Origin: Echinococcus granulosus
Taxonomy: Eukaryota > Platyhelminthes > Cestoda > Cyclophyllidea > Taeniidae
NCBI RefSeq assembly: GCF_000524195.1
Contig: NW_020170511.1
Span: 32,085-96,084 of the forward strand
Direction of reading: 5' to 3'
DNA: 64,000 nt
In this document: positions 1 through 10,372 of the stretch, piece after piece
Layout: each line of letters starts with the position of its first letter
Numbering within the stretch: the stretch's first letter is position 1
Notes under the pieces: generated by a model
The model's database searches: none
Seen by the model: only the letters and a program-made list of their open reading frames with translations
What the model was told of the DNA's origin: nothing
Made by a program: the position numbers and the translations under genes

Positions 1-1217
1 TTAGTCTTACAGAAGTCCCGTCTCCTACGTGTAGTTGGTCGCATGGGTGCCCTGGCTTCATTTTTCCTACTCGGGGCTTGTACGCTGACGTGTGTGGAGC
101 TTTGGGCTGAGGAAGCGAGGCACGGAGTCGTTGGGGTGCACAGCCCTTGCAATCGCATCATTGCTCGTAAAGGGCTGATGTGATGGCAGGTACGATTGGC
201 AGAGCTGGTGCTGATTAAGGTATGTGGGGTTTTCATAGGCGAGATCGCCGCTGGGGCATGAAAAATTACGCGATTGGTTACGAAGCAACTACCCTTCTGA
301 AGGACTGCTGAGCTAATTCTACTCAAATAGGAATTTCACACTGCTTACATCACTTGCAATTTTGTAACTGCACAACGGCAAGTATAGGGGAAGAAATAGT
401 GGAGCATTCTTAGTCGTTGAGAGGAAATGCATCCACGAATTGGTGTAGTAATCTGATAGTTTGTATGACTGTGCGTTTAATCAAGGATACTTGAACTAAC
501 GAAGGCAGGGCTTCGCTCTGTGGCATGCCCTTGGGTGGTAAGAGTGGCCTCCAAACACTTCTGCGCGGTAGTAATATATGTTCATTCACAGTAATTTGGC
601 CTGTTAGGACTTCAGGAAAGGTCCAGTTTGCTTCATCGTCGTTGCACGTTGTATGCCGGTTAAAAGTCTGGGTAGCCTTTAAGTTGTTAAATAATTCAGC
701 CAAGGCGTAGCTTAAATATTTAAAGCCAATAATTAAAAGCATTTTACAATTGAGCCTAACGGCCCTTTTCTGCGGCACAAGGGCAAAAAATATTAAAGTG
801 GAATTCAAGTTAGCACCCCGTACCACCTCATTCAATGAGAGTATTCACAGAAATGCTTAATTTCTTCACATAGTAATGGCAATTGTACTTTAAGCTGTTG
901 AAATAACACCGCTGCATATGAAAGCTATAATTATTGGCAAGTAAGTTTGCAGTTTATCCTGAATTTTGATTGGAAAATGGTAACCAATCGTATCGTTAGA
1001 AAAGTATTTGCATAAATACGAATCAAATACAGTATGCATTTCTGCGGAATTCTAGGTTTAGATGTGGATTCCAGGTTATCCTAGGAACAAAAACGGACAT
1101 GTTCGTAATGCGCTTGTACATTTATAGATTTTCCACGATTTCAGCGAGCAAAATCACGTTAATGTCTGCTCTTCGTTTCAATATCAGCCAACGCGAGATC
1201 TGATAACCTCTCAGGGC
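1..1217. other. Left-edge region without a recognised gene
   Basis: The first ~300 bases are richer in GC than what follows and are open on both strands: + frame 1 from base 1 to the stop at 181-183, and a - strand frame from 288 to 67. The - frame contains the tyrosine motif YENPTY (220-237). A second - strand frame (835 to 410, 141 codons) is one of the longest in the window but matches no family I know and has no clear splice context. Bases 840-1200 are AT-rich with nothing visible. Either open frame could be a terminal exon of a gene lying outside the window; this is unproven. Confidence 0.3.
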
Positions 1218-1832
1218 ATGAGCGAATCAAACGCTAAGTAAGATACCTTTTAATGAGTTATTAGAGACCAACTGGTGATATTGATGCGATGCTGGCGCTA
1301 CTTGAAAAAGAGCTAACGGAAATTGAAGAGGTCTCTGATTTATCTTTTTTATTTTTAGGCTGGCACAGGTGATATCCAGATGTCAAGTATTGCAAAAGCA
1401 AATCACAAACCAGACATTTTACGGTAAACTAATATTAAAGAGTGATAAAATCTAGTTGTGCGCCTATTTACATTGGTGGTACCGATCTGCCGCAGGGTTG
1501 CACAGCGGGAAATGAATTGAGATCCTGTGACAGGCTTCGCTGCCTCGATTGCGACCACGAGGTGGTAGTTTTTAATGGTTATGCTTGGAAGAGGAAGCCG
1601 ATAGACTACCTATTTCTGCGAAATAATTTTCCCACCTTTGCCAGACTGCGCAGTAGCCTCAGTCTCAACAAGAGTAAGATATGAGTAGTGCCTTCTTTTC
1701 ACTTCTATTCTTTTTTTTTTACTCGTAGGTTCACGCGCATACTGCTGTCAGTGCAAATGGACCGACGCGAGGACTGCCACTCGTTTGGACTTGGCTGAAT
1801 TCAATTGGATCTGTAATAAACACCCCATCTAA
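1218..1832 (+). CDS. CFAP418: CFAP418 (C8orf37)-like ciliary protein
   Basis: Five exons: 1218-1237, 1267-1330, 1359-1423, 1456-1673 and 1729-1832. Phases agree at every junction and give 156 aa ending in TAA. In animals this protein acts at the ciliary base, notably in photoreceptors, where its loss causes retinal dystrophy. The family match is the C-terminal half: a segment reading PIYIGGTDLPQG, then Cys74, Cys79 and Cys82 (CDRLRCLDC), DYLFLRNNFP, and AYCCQCKW near the end, all in the order and spacing I know from human C8orf37. The N-terminal acidic helix (GDIDAMLALLEKEL) also resembles the human start. The protein is shorter than the human one (207 aa), with the difference in the linker. 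Introns are 29, 28, 32 and 55 nt. Exons 3-5 are secure; exons 1-2 are less certain because exon 1 codes for only six residues plus two bases. Confidence 0.88.
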
Positions 1833-2330
1833 TGTCTTGCCGATCAAACCGACAAAGGGAGTTTGTTCGATGGACAAACATGTACAGCACTGTAAGAATT
1901 CAATAAGAGGACAGCAGGTGTGTTTGCTGCCCTAAATTGAATGTTCTGAAATTGGGACTTGGACTATTAATCTTCAAAAGGCGGACAAACTTGCTGGAAG
2001 CAGTTTAGCTTGGGAAATATAGTTTAACACCATCCCGAAGGGTCAAGGAGGTGATTCCGTAGGTGACATGAATAGGATCCTAGGTCAATGATGTAGTGGT
2101 CGGATGGTAAAATTCCCGTCTCCACGGTCAACGCCTTGAAGTAAGATGCCTTAGTTTCATGCTGGACTTATTAAAGTATCCCTAGACGAGGTGTAGAGGT
2201 GTGCTTCTATGGCTCAATGTTACTGCTGAAACGAACTATTACAGGCCTTATTATCGTTACTTCAAGTTTTAGTAGCCATCCACTGCAATGCACTTTAAAG
2301 TGATCCTCTACTTCATCCTGCTATCCTCAC
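1833..2330. other. Intergenic, nothing recognised
   Basis: Region downstream of the CFAP418-like stop. I see no reading frame with family similarity, no RNA gene and no clear repeat. It should contain the 3' UTR and poly(A) site of that gene, but no AATAAA stands out close to the stop; the one AATAAA nearby lies inside the last codons. Confidence 0.3.
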
Positions 2331-2590
2331 CAACACTCGCGTATGCATTCACTCAGTTCATAAATCCCCTGCCAGCTGGTATGCACTAGACGCAAGCCCG
2401 TGGAGAGGCTGATGACGAGGGGTTCAATTATGGCCTTGAGCTGGGAGACATTCGGATGTGATGGGGATGAGTGAGTGGACCACGGGATCACGCTTAGCAT
2501 TCGCTTTGATCTGTGTGCGACTGGCCTAAATCCAAAAGAGTTCTCCACGATCATGGTGAGCACTTGTTCATTCGCCTTGGAAAATGCGCT
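2331..2590 (-). CDS. Possible exon of an unrecognised gene
   Basis: An open - strand frame runs from about 2590 to 2331 and ends at a good donor (TTG followed by GTGAGG). It reads through VENSFGFRPV, PSHPNVSQLKAIIEP and HTSWQGIYELSE. Another - strand frame at 2733-2590 (CDEFVRSNPKMLLDVATNS) precedes it with a frame change between them that I could not resolve into a clean intron. Base composition is coding-like. It lies downstream of the candidate gene at 4300-3074 on the same strand and could be its 3' part. No family is recognised. Confidence 0.3.
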
Positions 2591-3073
2591 TGATCAAGGG
2601 ACTTGGGGTTCTGCATAGCCACATTTGAGTTAGTTGCGACATCCAACAGCATTTTGGGGTTAGATCGCACAAATTCGTCACAAGTAAACAAGGATAAAGC
2701 CATGGAGTCTCCACAATTGGTGTCCAAATACATTAAAGGGCACGAGTTCGAACGAATTACTGGTGTGTTATGGTAGCCACCTAGGAGGAATACCGTCTCC
2801 CCTATTTAGTAGAGCAAGTGTTATTGCAGCAAAAGTGCCGAACAGGAAGGTCATCTTGTAGGTGCAGAAACGTAGTTGATTAAATGAATTTGCTCAAGGT
2901 TCCGTCCTACTCTGTCAAAGCACCCAGAGGTAATGCAATTTATTTGTAGCTTCCCGCGTTAGCAAAGACTGTTACTAAGGCTATTTTGAGAGTAGCAGCT
3001 TTGAAGGTAAAATGCAACAGCCAAGATTAAGTCCGTTTCAACAATAAGAGCATTCTTACCTATAACTCCTTTA

Positions 3074-4300
3074 CTAAAACTGGCACAAGAGAATTAATGC
3101 CATTTCGAGACACGAGGGAGCAACAACAATCATGGTATTCACAATCCTTTCAAAACTGGCGTTACATTGGTTCTGAGAGGCTGATTTTACATCACTTTCC
3201 ACAACGATCCAGATTTCCAAAAGGGAGTTCATCTGAAGGGAATGCGTAAGGTCAAACTGCCACAATGGACGCAATTCAGCTTATTAAAGCCCTTTTCAGA
3301 CCATCACCGCCCTACTGACTGCAGAGTTACACCAATCTCCTGTCCATGCATTAACTGGTTTCTCACATTTTCGTACCTGGACTGACAAAGACATTTGCAC
3401 AGAAGATTATAGCTGTCGCCCAAAACTTCACCCGCCACATCGGCTATATGACTTAGGCTGTCAATGATGGAAATTTTGTGCAAATGTTTTGCCTTTACGT
3501 TACTTTTGTAGAAACCTCTTTGTTGAAAAATTTCAACATCTACTTCTTCATTAATGAGAAACTATGGCTTTGATTTCCACTTCCCTGAAAGTGAACTCGT
3601 AAATGGATGTCGAATTTGATAAAATGCAGGGAACATGCTTCATTGATGGGAAATTTTTAGTTTCTATAAAAAAATAACCAAAATCGTAAATTTTGCACTG
3701 ATAAATAAAATTTACTTAAAAATTCGCATGTCGGTGATTTACTTGCCACTGATTATTCTAGTTACAATGGGTGTTATTTATGCTATTCCCCAAAAAAACG
3801 ACGACAGTAATCGACATCGTTATTTGTGGAATCTGTAACTCATTTGGTCGCATTTGCTACAAACATTGTTATTCGCATTGTGCCTGAGCATTAGATCGCA
3901 ATATCACCTCTGAAACTGTCAAAGTCAGGTAGTTTCCTCTCCTATTGGCGCCTTGAGCTTGTGCCGGGTGCCATCTCATAGACACACGAATCACCATCTC
4001 CAGAATTTTACGGACAAAAGTTGGGGATATTATGGGTTGGTGAATTCGCGTCATCCATGTCATTTGTGCAAAAGAGTAACCGTGAGTTGACTCGCAGTTC
4101 TTCCTCAGCTTTTGCCGAGGAAGCACTGCAACCACAGCAAACAATTACATCACGATTTTCTCCAAGTTGCCATTTTTTTTTAATTCTCGAACATCCAAGG
4201 CAGTCACACTTTTGCTCATTCCCTCCTGATTGACTGATATTACGTATAGATGTAATTTAAGCGTACTAATACTCACTATAAGGCCAAGGTGAATCAAATA
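3074..4300 (-). CDS. Unrecognised multi-exon gene (partial model)
   Basis: Reading down the - strand, open blocks at 4300-4277 (24 nt), 4233-4149, 4125-4012, 3974-3908, 3561-3316 and 3232 to about 3074 join in frame through GT...AG boundaries with matching phases (1-1, 2-2, 2-2, 0-0, 0-0). The implied introns are 43, 23, 37, 346 and 83 nt. Stretches such as NQEGMSKSVTALDV, EEELRVNSRLLFCTNDMDD and IIDSLSHIADVAGEVLGDS look like real protein, and the 246-nt block is open throughout. The helical, leucine-rich part at 3561-3074 might be a helical-repeat domain; that is a guess. I recognise no family. The start codon and 3' end were not found, and the 23-nt intron would be exceptional, so part of the model may be wrong. 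Confidence 0.4.
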
Positions 4301-5427
4301 CTGTAAACAAAGGAGGCTGGAATATACCGTGACCTTAGTACTCTCCACCATCCAGACAGCTAGCTATCATGTGAGCACGCGCCCCGTTTCGAGGTTGCGT
4401 CTATTGGTTACTCCGGTTAGGAACGCATTAGGAGCGTTTATAATTTCACCCACAAAGATGATTTCACACTCCTGAAGAGCAGCGACATTGAAGTCGACAA
4501 CATCGGACGGCATTATTCATTCATCCGGCCAACGAAAGCCGCAGCAAAGCAGACAGTCTGGGTCCCCCTGCATCTTACACACCTCTCCTGACGAGCTTTT
4601 TTATGTACAATAAATCACAATATTTGTGCGGAATATTTGTGGCTCTGACCCACACCTTCAGCAGGGAAGGTAGGTCCCAAATCACTCATGAGGTTAGAAA
4701 AAAGGTAAAAATGGCACTTTAGAAGTTGCGTTTGGTTAAATGACGGTTACAGGGAATAGAACTCAAGCGAGCTCATTCAAAATTAATGCTAACAATTTTA
4801 AAGTACCATCTCCTATATCTTCAAAGATACCTTTTTTGATTGGAAACCGACTCCTTACTCCTCATTGTGGAAAGGAATCCCACGATATGAATCCGACCTC
4901 GACATTCCTGCAACCTACAATCGCTGCTACCAGGACCAAATACGTACATACAAAGGCAATATTTTCACAAATATAACATCGGACGAATAGGCGGGGAGAC
5001 AACATGAATTGATAACCACCTGCATCGCCTAGCATACGTGGACCGAAGACACTTGATATTCCAATGGATGACAACAGAGTGAGGCCCCACAACTGAACTT
5101 TGGACGAAAGTAATCAAAGGTGTAATCGAACGAAAACTAACCCACCTCGTTACCATTTCGGGAGGAAGTTAGATCGTAGTACAAAATCAACTAAAAAAAA
5201 TCTTAAACTGCGACCTCCGTTTTGCTACAACACAGATTCTAAAACTCTGAACTCAATAGCTGTTCTGTACCTGATTTATCGACCTTGGGAACATAAAATA
5301 TCGCTGACCATTCAAACGTGATTATACTGAGAATACCTTCGTAAAAAAGGTGTTCACCTTCGATGATGGTAGGTATGTACAACGATAAATAATAGCAAAA
5401 ATGAAGAAAGCGTTGGGTCAAATTATT
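4301..5427. other. Region between the candidate gene and UTP7
   Basis: Several overlapping - strand frames lie at 4862-5156, in two registers, without splice boundaries I can fit, and shorter + strand frames occur. The 5' end of the unrecognised - strand gene may lie here. The part next to 5428 should hold the UTP7 3' UTR. No RNA gene or repeat was seen. Confidence 0.25.
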
Positions 5428-8400
5428 CTAGTGTTTCTTGGGAATGAGGACGTCCAAAGCCGAGTTTGTACGCTTCTTCATTCTCCGCTTGGCCACCAAG
5501 GCGTCGCTGGGCAGATTCCCCATCTCGGCTGCCGCCACTTTCTCCTTGTCGCGCCGCGCCGCCTTCTCACGCATCAGTGTTGAGACCTCAAACTGCTTCC
5601 GATTGAAGCGCAGTACTTGCTTTCTCTTTTCAATATTCTGGGCCTTCGAGCGGCCTTTCATCTTATTCCGATTCACCTTCGGCATCGGTACCTTCGGTAT
5701 CTCACCCAACTGTCAGGAAAAAAATGAGTGAGCAAAGCTTTCCGAAGTAGAATTGCGAGCATAGAAATAATCTCACAAGAGCTTTGCATTTCTTATTCCA
5801 CTCCTCCTCAATATCCTGGCGCCGAACTTTGTTCAACATCGAGTCCACCGATATCATCGTGTACGGTATCTACACAAGAAATGAAAACAAAGAAAAACAC
5901 TAGAAAGGGGTTATAACTTATAAGAAAGAGGAGGAATTTAACCGAGGCAGAAATGAGCGAGGAAAAGGACGAGTGGCGAGATGTATCCTACCTTATCGAG
6001 CAGGCGCCGAACCTCTCGTTCCTGACGATAGCGCCGATTGGCGAAAGGGTTCTCCTCTAGTGCGTCAAAGTTGGGCTCTCCGGCGCCGGGACACAGAAGG
6101 GAATGGAAGCCCCCGGCGGTGGCCACACCGAGGACGTCCTCAAAGGGACAGAAAGCCACGCTATGCACCGGTCGCCTGCAATTATGTGTTAGGTAGGCGC
6201 TGCGCAGCACTCGGCGGTGGACTAGACCCACCTCTACGTCCACGTGCTGCTGCGCTGCTGCCTGAAAAGCCACCTCAGTGCTGGTAGCTGGATCCTTTAG
6301 AACCTAAGACAGTAAAACGTGAATATAGTACCCAAAAAGAGGAAGTGGAAGAGATTATTTGCCCATGACCGCCTGGACGCCGTGGAATGGCCCATAAACT
6401 AAAACAGGAATGGGTAGGGCAACAGATCTGATCTCATTCCTAGGCCACCGGCAAGTTTGAGATAGCCTTCCTTCAGTCTCAAACGTCCGAGTCTTATGCC
6501 CGTAAGCGCACGCACCGCCGGGATTAAAAACTCAGACGTAAGAGCGAAGGAAGTGGTTTTGCGTCTCGAGACTACCACTAAGAAGCTAGTCACGTTAAAA
6601 TAGCCTTATCTGCTAGTTATTATTGACCAAAAGGAAGGAGGATAGGATAATCGTCAAGTTGAAACGGTCCTGCGGTGAATAGAAACTCATTTACTGAAAC
6701 GTTCAACTCAACCACTCTTATAAGGAAGAAAATCCCAAGGAATTACTGCAAAAAGGTAACGAACCAGCCAGATCGAAAGTCCGAAAATGGGAACTGGTAA
6801 TCCTTGCGAAGCAGTGCGATGATGTACTGACATGGAACAATGACGTACTTTTCGCAGTCGCCGAGCTGGCGTGATAACTATCGAAGCAGTGGCCAAATCG
6901 TCACAATAAAATACCGAATAAAGGTAGAACACAGCATGGGAACCACTACTGCTAGTCGAAGCGCCTCTCAAAGTTGTGAAAAATAAGGGACGTCCAATGT
7001 TCAAACAATTCTCCTCCCATTACGAATTGACCTACTGAAACCTAACCAATTGTCGCATAAACGGGTACGACATGTATATTCGTACATGAAAACCAAAATT
7101 GAACGTCACTCAAGTCCGGAGCAGAGCCTCTACATGTCTGAACAACTGTTCAATCATACCGTTCTAATGCATTGATATAATTTCCATCAGAACTGCTAAG
7201 AAGATAGGAGAAAACAGCAGGGTTATAAGCAGTACAAATTAATTGACAATCAGTAGTCACTCGAGATTTCAACTCATTCACTCATTGCGCTACTGCTCAA
7301 TACAACTTCTAGGCTGTAAGCCTACCTCATAACCGAGTCCATACTTTTCACCTTTTATGCAACTACAAATGGCTTTAAACTATGCATTAAGATCGCAGAG
7401 TAATGGAGCTAACCTGGACAGTGATTGATGATCCAAGAGCGAGAAGACCCGTTTGACTGAAATCCATTGCAACCGCAGGTGTCGCGAGAGTGATTTCAGC
7501 CAAGCAGTTGTGAGTGCTTCTGAGGTCCCATATCTTCAAGTACCTATCCAGACCGCAGGTAGCAAGATACCTGCAAAATCAGCTCCAAAACGGTTAATCT
7601 TACAGACAAAAAACCCAACAGAGTCAAAAAAAACAATTTGAACCGTGCTTACTGCCCAGTGCGGTTAACAGCAATAGATTTGACACCCGATTTGTGGCAG
7701 AGCATCTTCACTACGGGCGTCTTTTCAGTTGGAATCCACACCGAAACAGTGCCACTGGGGTGACCTGTTAAAATGGAAGCATTGCTTGGGTTCTGACAAG
7801 CAACGCTGAGCGATCCCATATAAGTGGGATAAGAGGCCACAATCTCGCCAATTGAAGCGTCTAAATAGTACATAAATCCATTGTCAGCCATCGCGACCAA
7901 GATGAAGTGGTAGGGCAGAAATTCGAGTCGCCGAATGCCTGCCATACGCTTGAGACAATGCAACTCGATACCCTGATTATCGTACACGTACGTGTACCCC
8001 TTTTGAGCCACCGAAATGAAAGTCTCTTGGTGAAGGAATCTTCAAAAAATATAATGTTAAGATTCAAAGCCACAGTTACTTAACATCGCGACACTCCTCA
8101 TTCACGTTAATCTCGAACAAGAGACGCTTGGTCATCCAGTCGAAAGCTGCAAGATGACCACGCTTCCCACAAATAGCAAGATATCTATTAGTCATGATCC
8201 CATCTACGAGAATGTAAAATTTACCTTCCGTTTCTAGAGTAATCTATGGAACACGGGCTTGAGTCAAGGGTAAGTTCGAATTGCTACATGATACATTCAA
8301 TGTAAATAACAAATACTTTTGAGGCAGAACCCAAGTCGACATTTTGACGGATAATCTCCTGTGTGACGACTTCATCTTCATCCTTCTCAATAAAACTATG

Positions 8401-8580
8401 CAAATTAAGAAAAAGCTGAATAGCCTACCCAGGTCGTTCGGGGTTAACAGACGCGACTTTCGCAGCCTGTTTTGCGGCGAATTTGGCCTTCCGAAACTGT
8501 TGTAGGGCCTTCTTACGATGGAATCTGGTGGGAAAACCGGTCTAAAAACAATAAAACGCTAGAAACCCACCATACCGCAT
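5428..8580 (-). CDS. WDR46: UTP7/WDR46 WD40 protein, small-subunit processome
   Basis: Ten exons, 5' to 3': 8580-8576, 8524-8429, 8395-8317, 8283-8225, 8184-8080, 8039-7653, 7570-7414, 6303-5992, 5869-5777, 5709-5428. Phases match throughout and the total is 1575 nt, 524 aa plus stop (yeast Utp7 and human WDR46 are about 550-610). The family acts in the nucleolus in the U3 snoRNP/SSU processome on 18S rRNA maturation. Diagnostic segments: VDLGSASK before the propeller, [37 protein letters not shown], the WD repeat [17 protein letters not shown], then the BING4 C-terminal signature CPFEDVLG and PGAGEPNFD, and a Lys/Arg-rich tail ([10 protein letters not shown]) suited to nucleolar RNA binding. 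Introns at the 5' end are 51, 33, 33, 40 and 40 nt; one later intron is 1110 nt. The first exon would hold only ATG plus two bases; an in-frame TGA lies upstream. Confidence 0.93.
6304..7413 (-). other. UTP7 intron 7 (1.1 kb)
   Basis: The only long intron of UTP7, between the WD-repeat exon ending at 7414 and the BING4 C-terminal exon starting at 6303. No exon-like or repeat sequence is recognised. A 98-codon - strand frame (7004-6708) has no splice support and no similarity. Confidence 0.5.
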
Positions 8581-8971
8581 CCATCGTGTGGTCGGCAAGC
8601 TGCGCAGTCAGGCAAGGCGCCCACACTCGACCAATGTGTGAAGTAGCTTTAAAGAACCTGGATGCCAAATAGACTTCGTCAAGTAATGGCCTTCTATACC
8701 GCAACTTATTTGTGATGGAACTCGTATTTATGCATATCAGTAAGAATCTGAGTAAAGCGTGGCATACTGATTTGGGGTCACCTAATTTTGGGTTTGTTTC
8801 CTAGGTTCCTTCATTTAATCTAAATCTACAAATCCACCTCATTAAGCCCAGCCTTTTAGATTCGTTTAACAACTTTAATTTTTAAAATTAGTAAAACTTA
8901 GGAAAAATTCTTGTTTCCCTAATTTTGGCTGAAAAAATTATGGTGGAAACCCAATAGCGTAGCAACGATGC

Positions 8972-9018
8972 CATAATGCGTGGTGAGGGGACCCACCCTT
9001 TGTACCTCAATTCGTCGT
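8972..9018 (+). repeat. Possible fragment of the same dispersed repeat
   Basis: The stretch GTGGTGAGGGGACCCACC followed by CTTTGTACCTCAATTCG resembles the start of copy 1 (GTGGTGAGGCGCCAC, then TTTTGTACTTCGG). It is short, so chance similarity is not excluded. Confidence 0.3.
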
Positions 9019-9546
9019 AGTATTCTCATCATTTCTCGTACTAGCATTTGGTAGGCTTGCTATTTCACTTAAAATATAAGCTGAGCTACTCAAACACTTC
9101 ATCCTCTGCAGTCTTCCCATTTACTCACTTTAATGATCTTCGGTTCCTACGAAATCCAACCCAGCTCCATTTCCACCCCATTACCACTTCCTATTGCCTA
9201 TTATTTTAACGAATTAGGGCTATGAAAGCTTTAAAGTAATGCATTCTTAGGGGATGTACAAACGTTGAGAAGGCTGATGATTATGGCAAACAGTATAAAC
9301 CATGACCTTAATATTTCCTAAACGCGCAAAGCCAATGCAGCACTCCGCTTCATTTGGGGTACAAAAGTGATTTTAGAAAAGGGGTATGGTAAATAAGAAA
9401 CTGCTAAATCTACTGTGGGACAAATAATATTTAAAACAAAATATCAAAAATTTTTAAAGACAAGGCTATAGCTCACGACTTTAGCGAGGTTTTTGCCAAT
9501 CTGCCAAGCAATCGAATTACACAAGATCGACCAACGTTAAAGGACC

Positions 9547-9755
9547 GTGTGTGTAATACAATAGTGGTTTATCCCTCAGTAGTGGTGAGGCGCCACTTTT
9601 GTACTTCGGATCAGCCCCCTTGTACCTCGCTGGGTGGGCTGGCCTTTTGGGCCATGCCAATGGCCCAGACACCTTCTCTGCGCTGAACACATATCCTGCC
9701 CGAGTATTTTGTCTTCTTTCGTCCTCAGGGAGTCTCGGGACGGTACATGTGAGCA
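9547..9755 (+). repeat. Dispersed repeat, copy 1
   Basis: This segment matches, with indels, the reverse complement of 41372-41556. Shared words in order include GTAATAC, GGTGA, CTACTTTTG/CCACTTTTG, TTGTACC, TGGGCTGGCCTT, CATGCCA, CCCGAGTATT, TCCTCAG and GGACG. Both copies read L-Y-x-A-G-W-A-G-L in one frame. It is GC-richer than its surroundings, as expected for an inserted element. The - strand of this copy has an 88-codon frame (9783-9517), which is probably incidental. Element class is unknown; no terminal repeats or target-site duplications were identified. Confidence 0.6.
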
Positions 9756-10372
9756 TACATATCATTACAACAAAAGAAGGCAACTAGGGTTTCCTAAAGG
9801 TGATGCTATTGAGCGGAATTGAAACATGTGAATGCTAGGGTATCTAGCTTTGTAAACGCGTGGCCAAAACTGCATTCAAAATAATCGAGGTCATGGTTAT
9901 TTAAAAGAAATAATTTGGCTCAAGTGACTAATGCCTAGCAGAAAAATACAAGCACAAAGTCTTGAATTAGTGTGGCTAATTCTTTTTTTCGGCAATATCA
10001 TTAATTTCCTTAGGTGGAGCAAAACAAACAACAGCCTATTTTATTTCAATGTAAAGCCACTAAATGCGAATTGACAGATTGAAACCAATGGAATGCATTA
10101 TTTTGCTGACGCAGCTTCTAGGAAACTCATGCTCTGGTTTGTTAACTAAGGCTATTAATGTCTTTATTAAATAGCTGTCAAAAATTGTTGATTTTGTCGG
10201 AGTTGAGTAAGTGCATTATTGGTATAACTCTAGGCACTTTACATGAAGTAATGATTTTCGTAATCAAAAGTTAATAAAACTTAAATGCTTTGGTTTTAAA
10301 TAGGTGACATTTCTGCCCAAAAATGTGCAACTACTTCAAGAGTAATTTTTTTAATTAAGACCTTGGTAACTT

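Larger units (their letters stand above)
8581..10372. promoter_or_regulatory. Divergent intergenic region UTP7 / CDC14
   Basis: It separates the start codons of UTP7 (-) and CDC14 (+), so both promoters are expected here, though no TATA or other core element could be assigned. Bases 8581-8704 carry a - strand open frame ([11 protein letters not shown]) directly upstream of the UTP7 start; it does not splice in frame to exon 2 and is probably 5' leader. A copy of a dispersed repeat lies at 9547-9755 and a fragment at 8972-9018. The remainder is AT-rich. Confidence 0.45.

Noticed and set aside
2740..2800. GAGTTCGAACGAATTAC as a tRNA or SINE B-box
   Set aside because: No A-box or cloverleaf could be formed around it.
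6176..6233. Possible intron inside the UTP7 exon 6303-5992 (GTGGGT...TTGCAG)
   Set aside because: The phases do not match (0 to 2), and the uninterrupted frame gives the expected residues [12 protein letters not shown] before CPFEDVLG.
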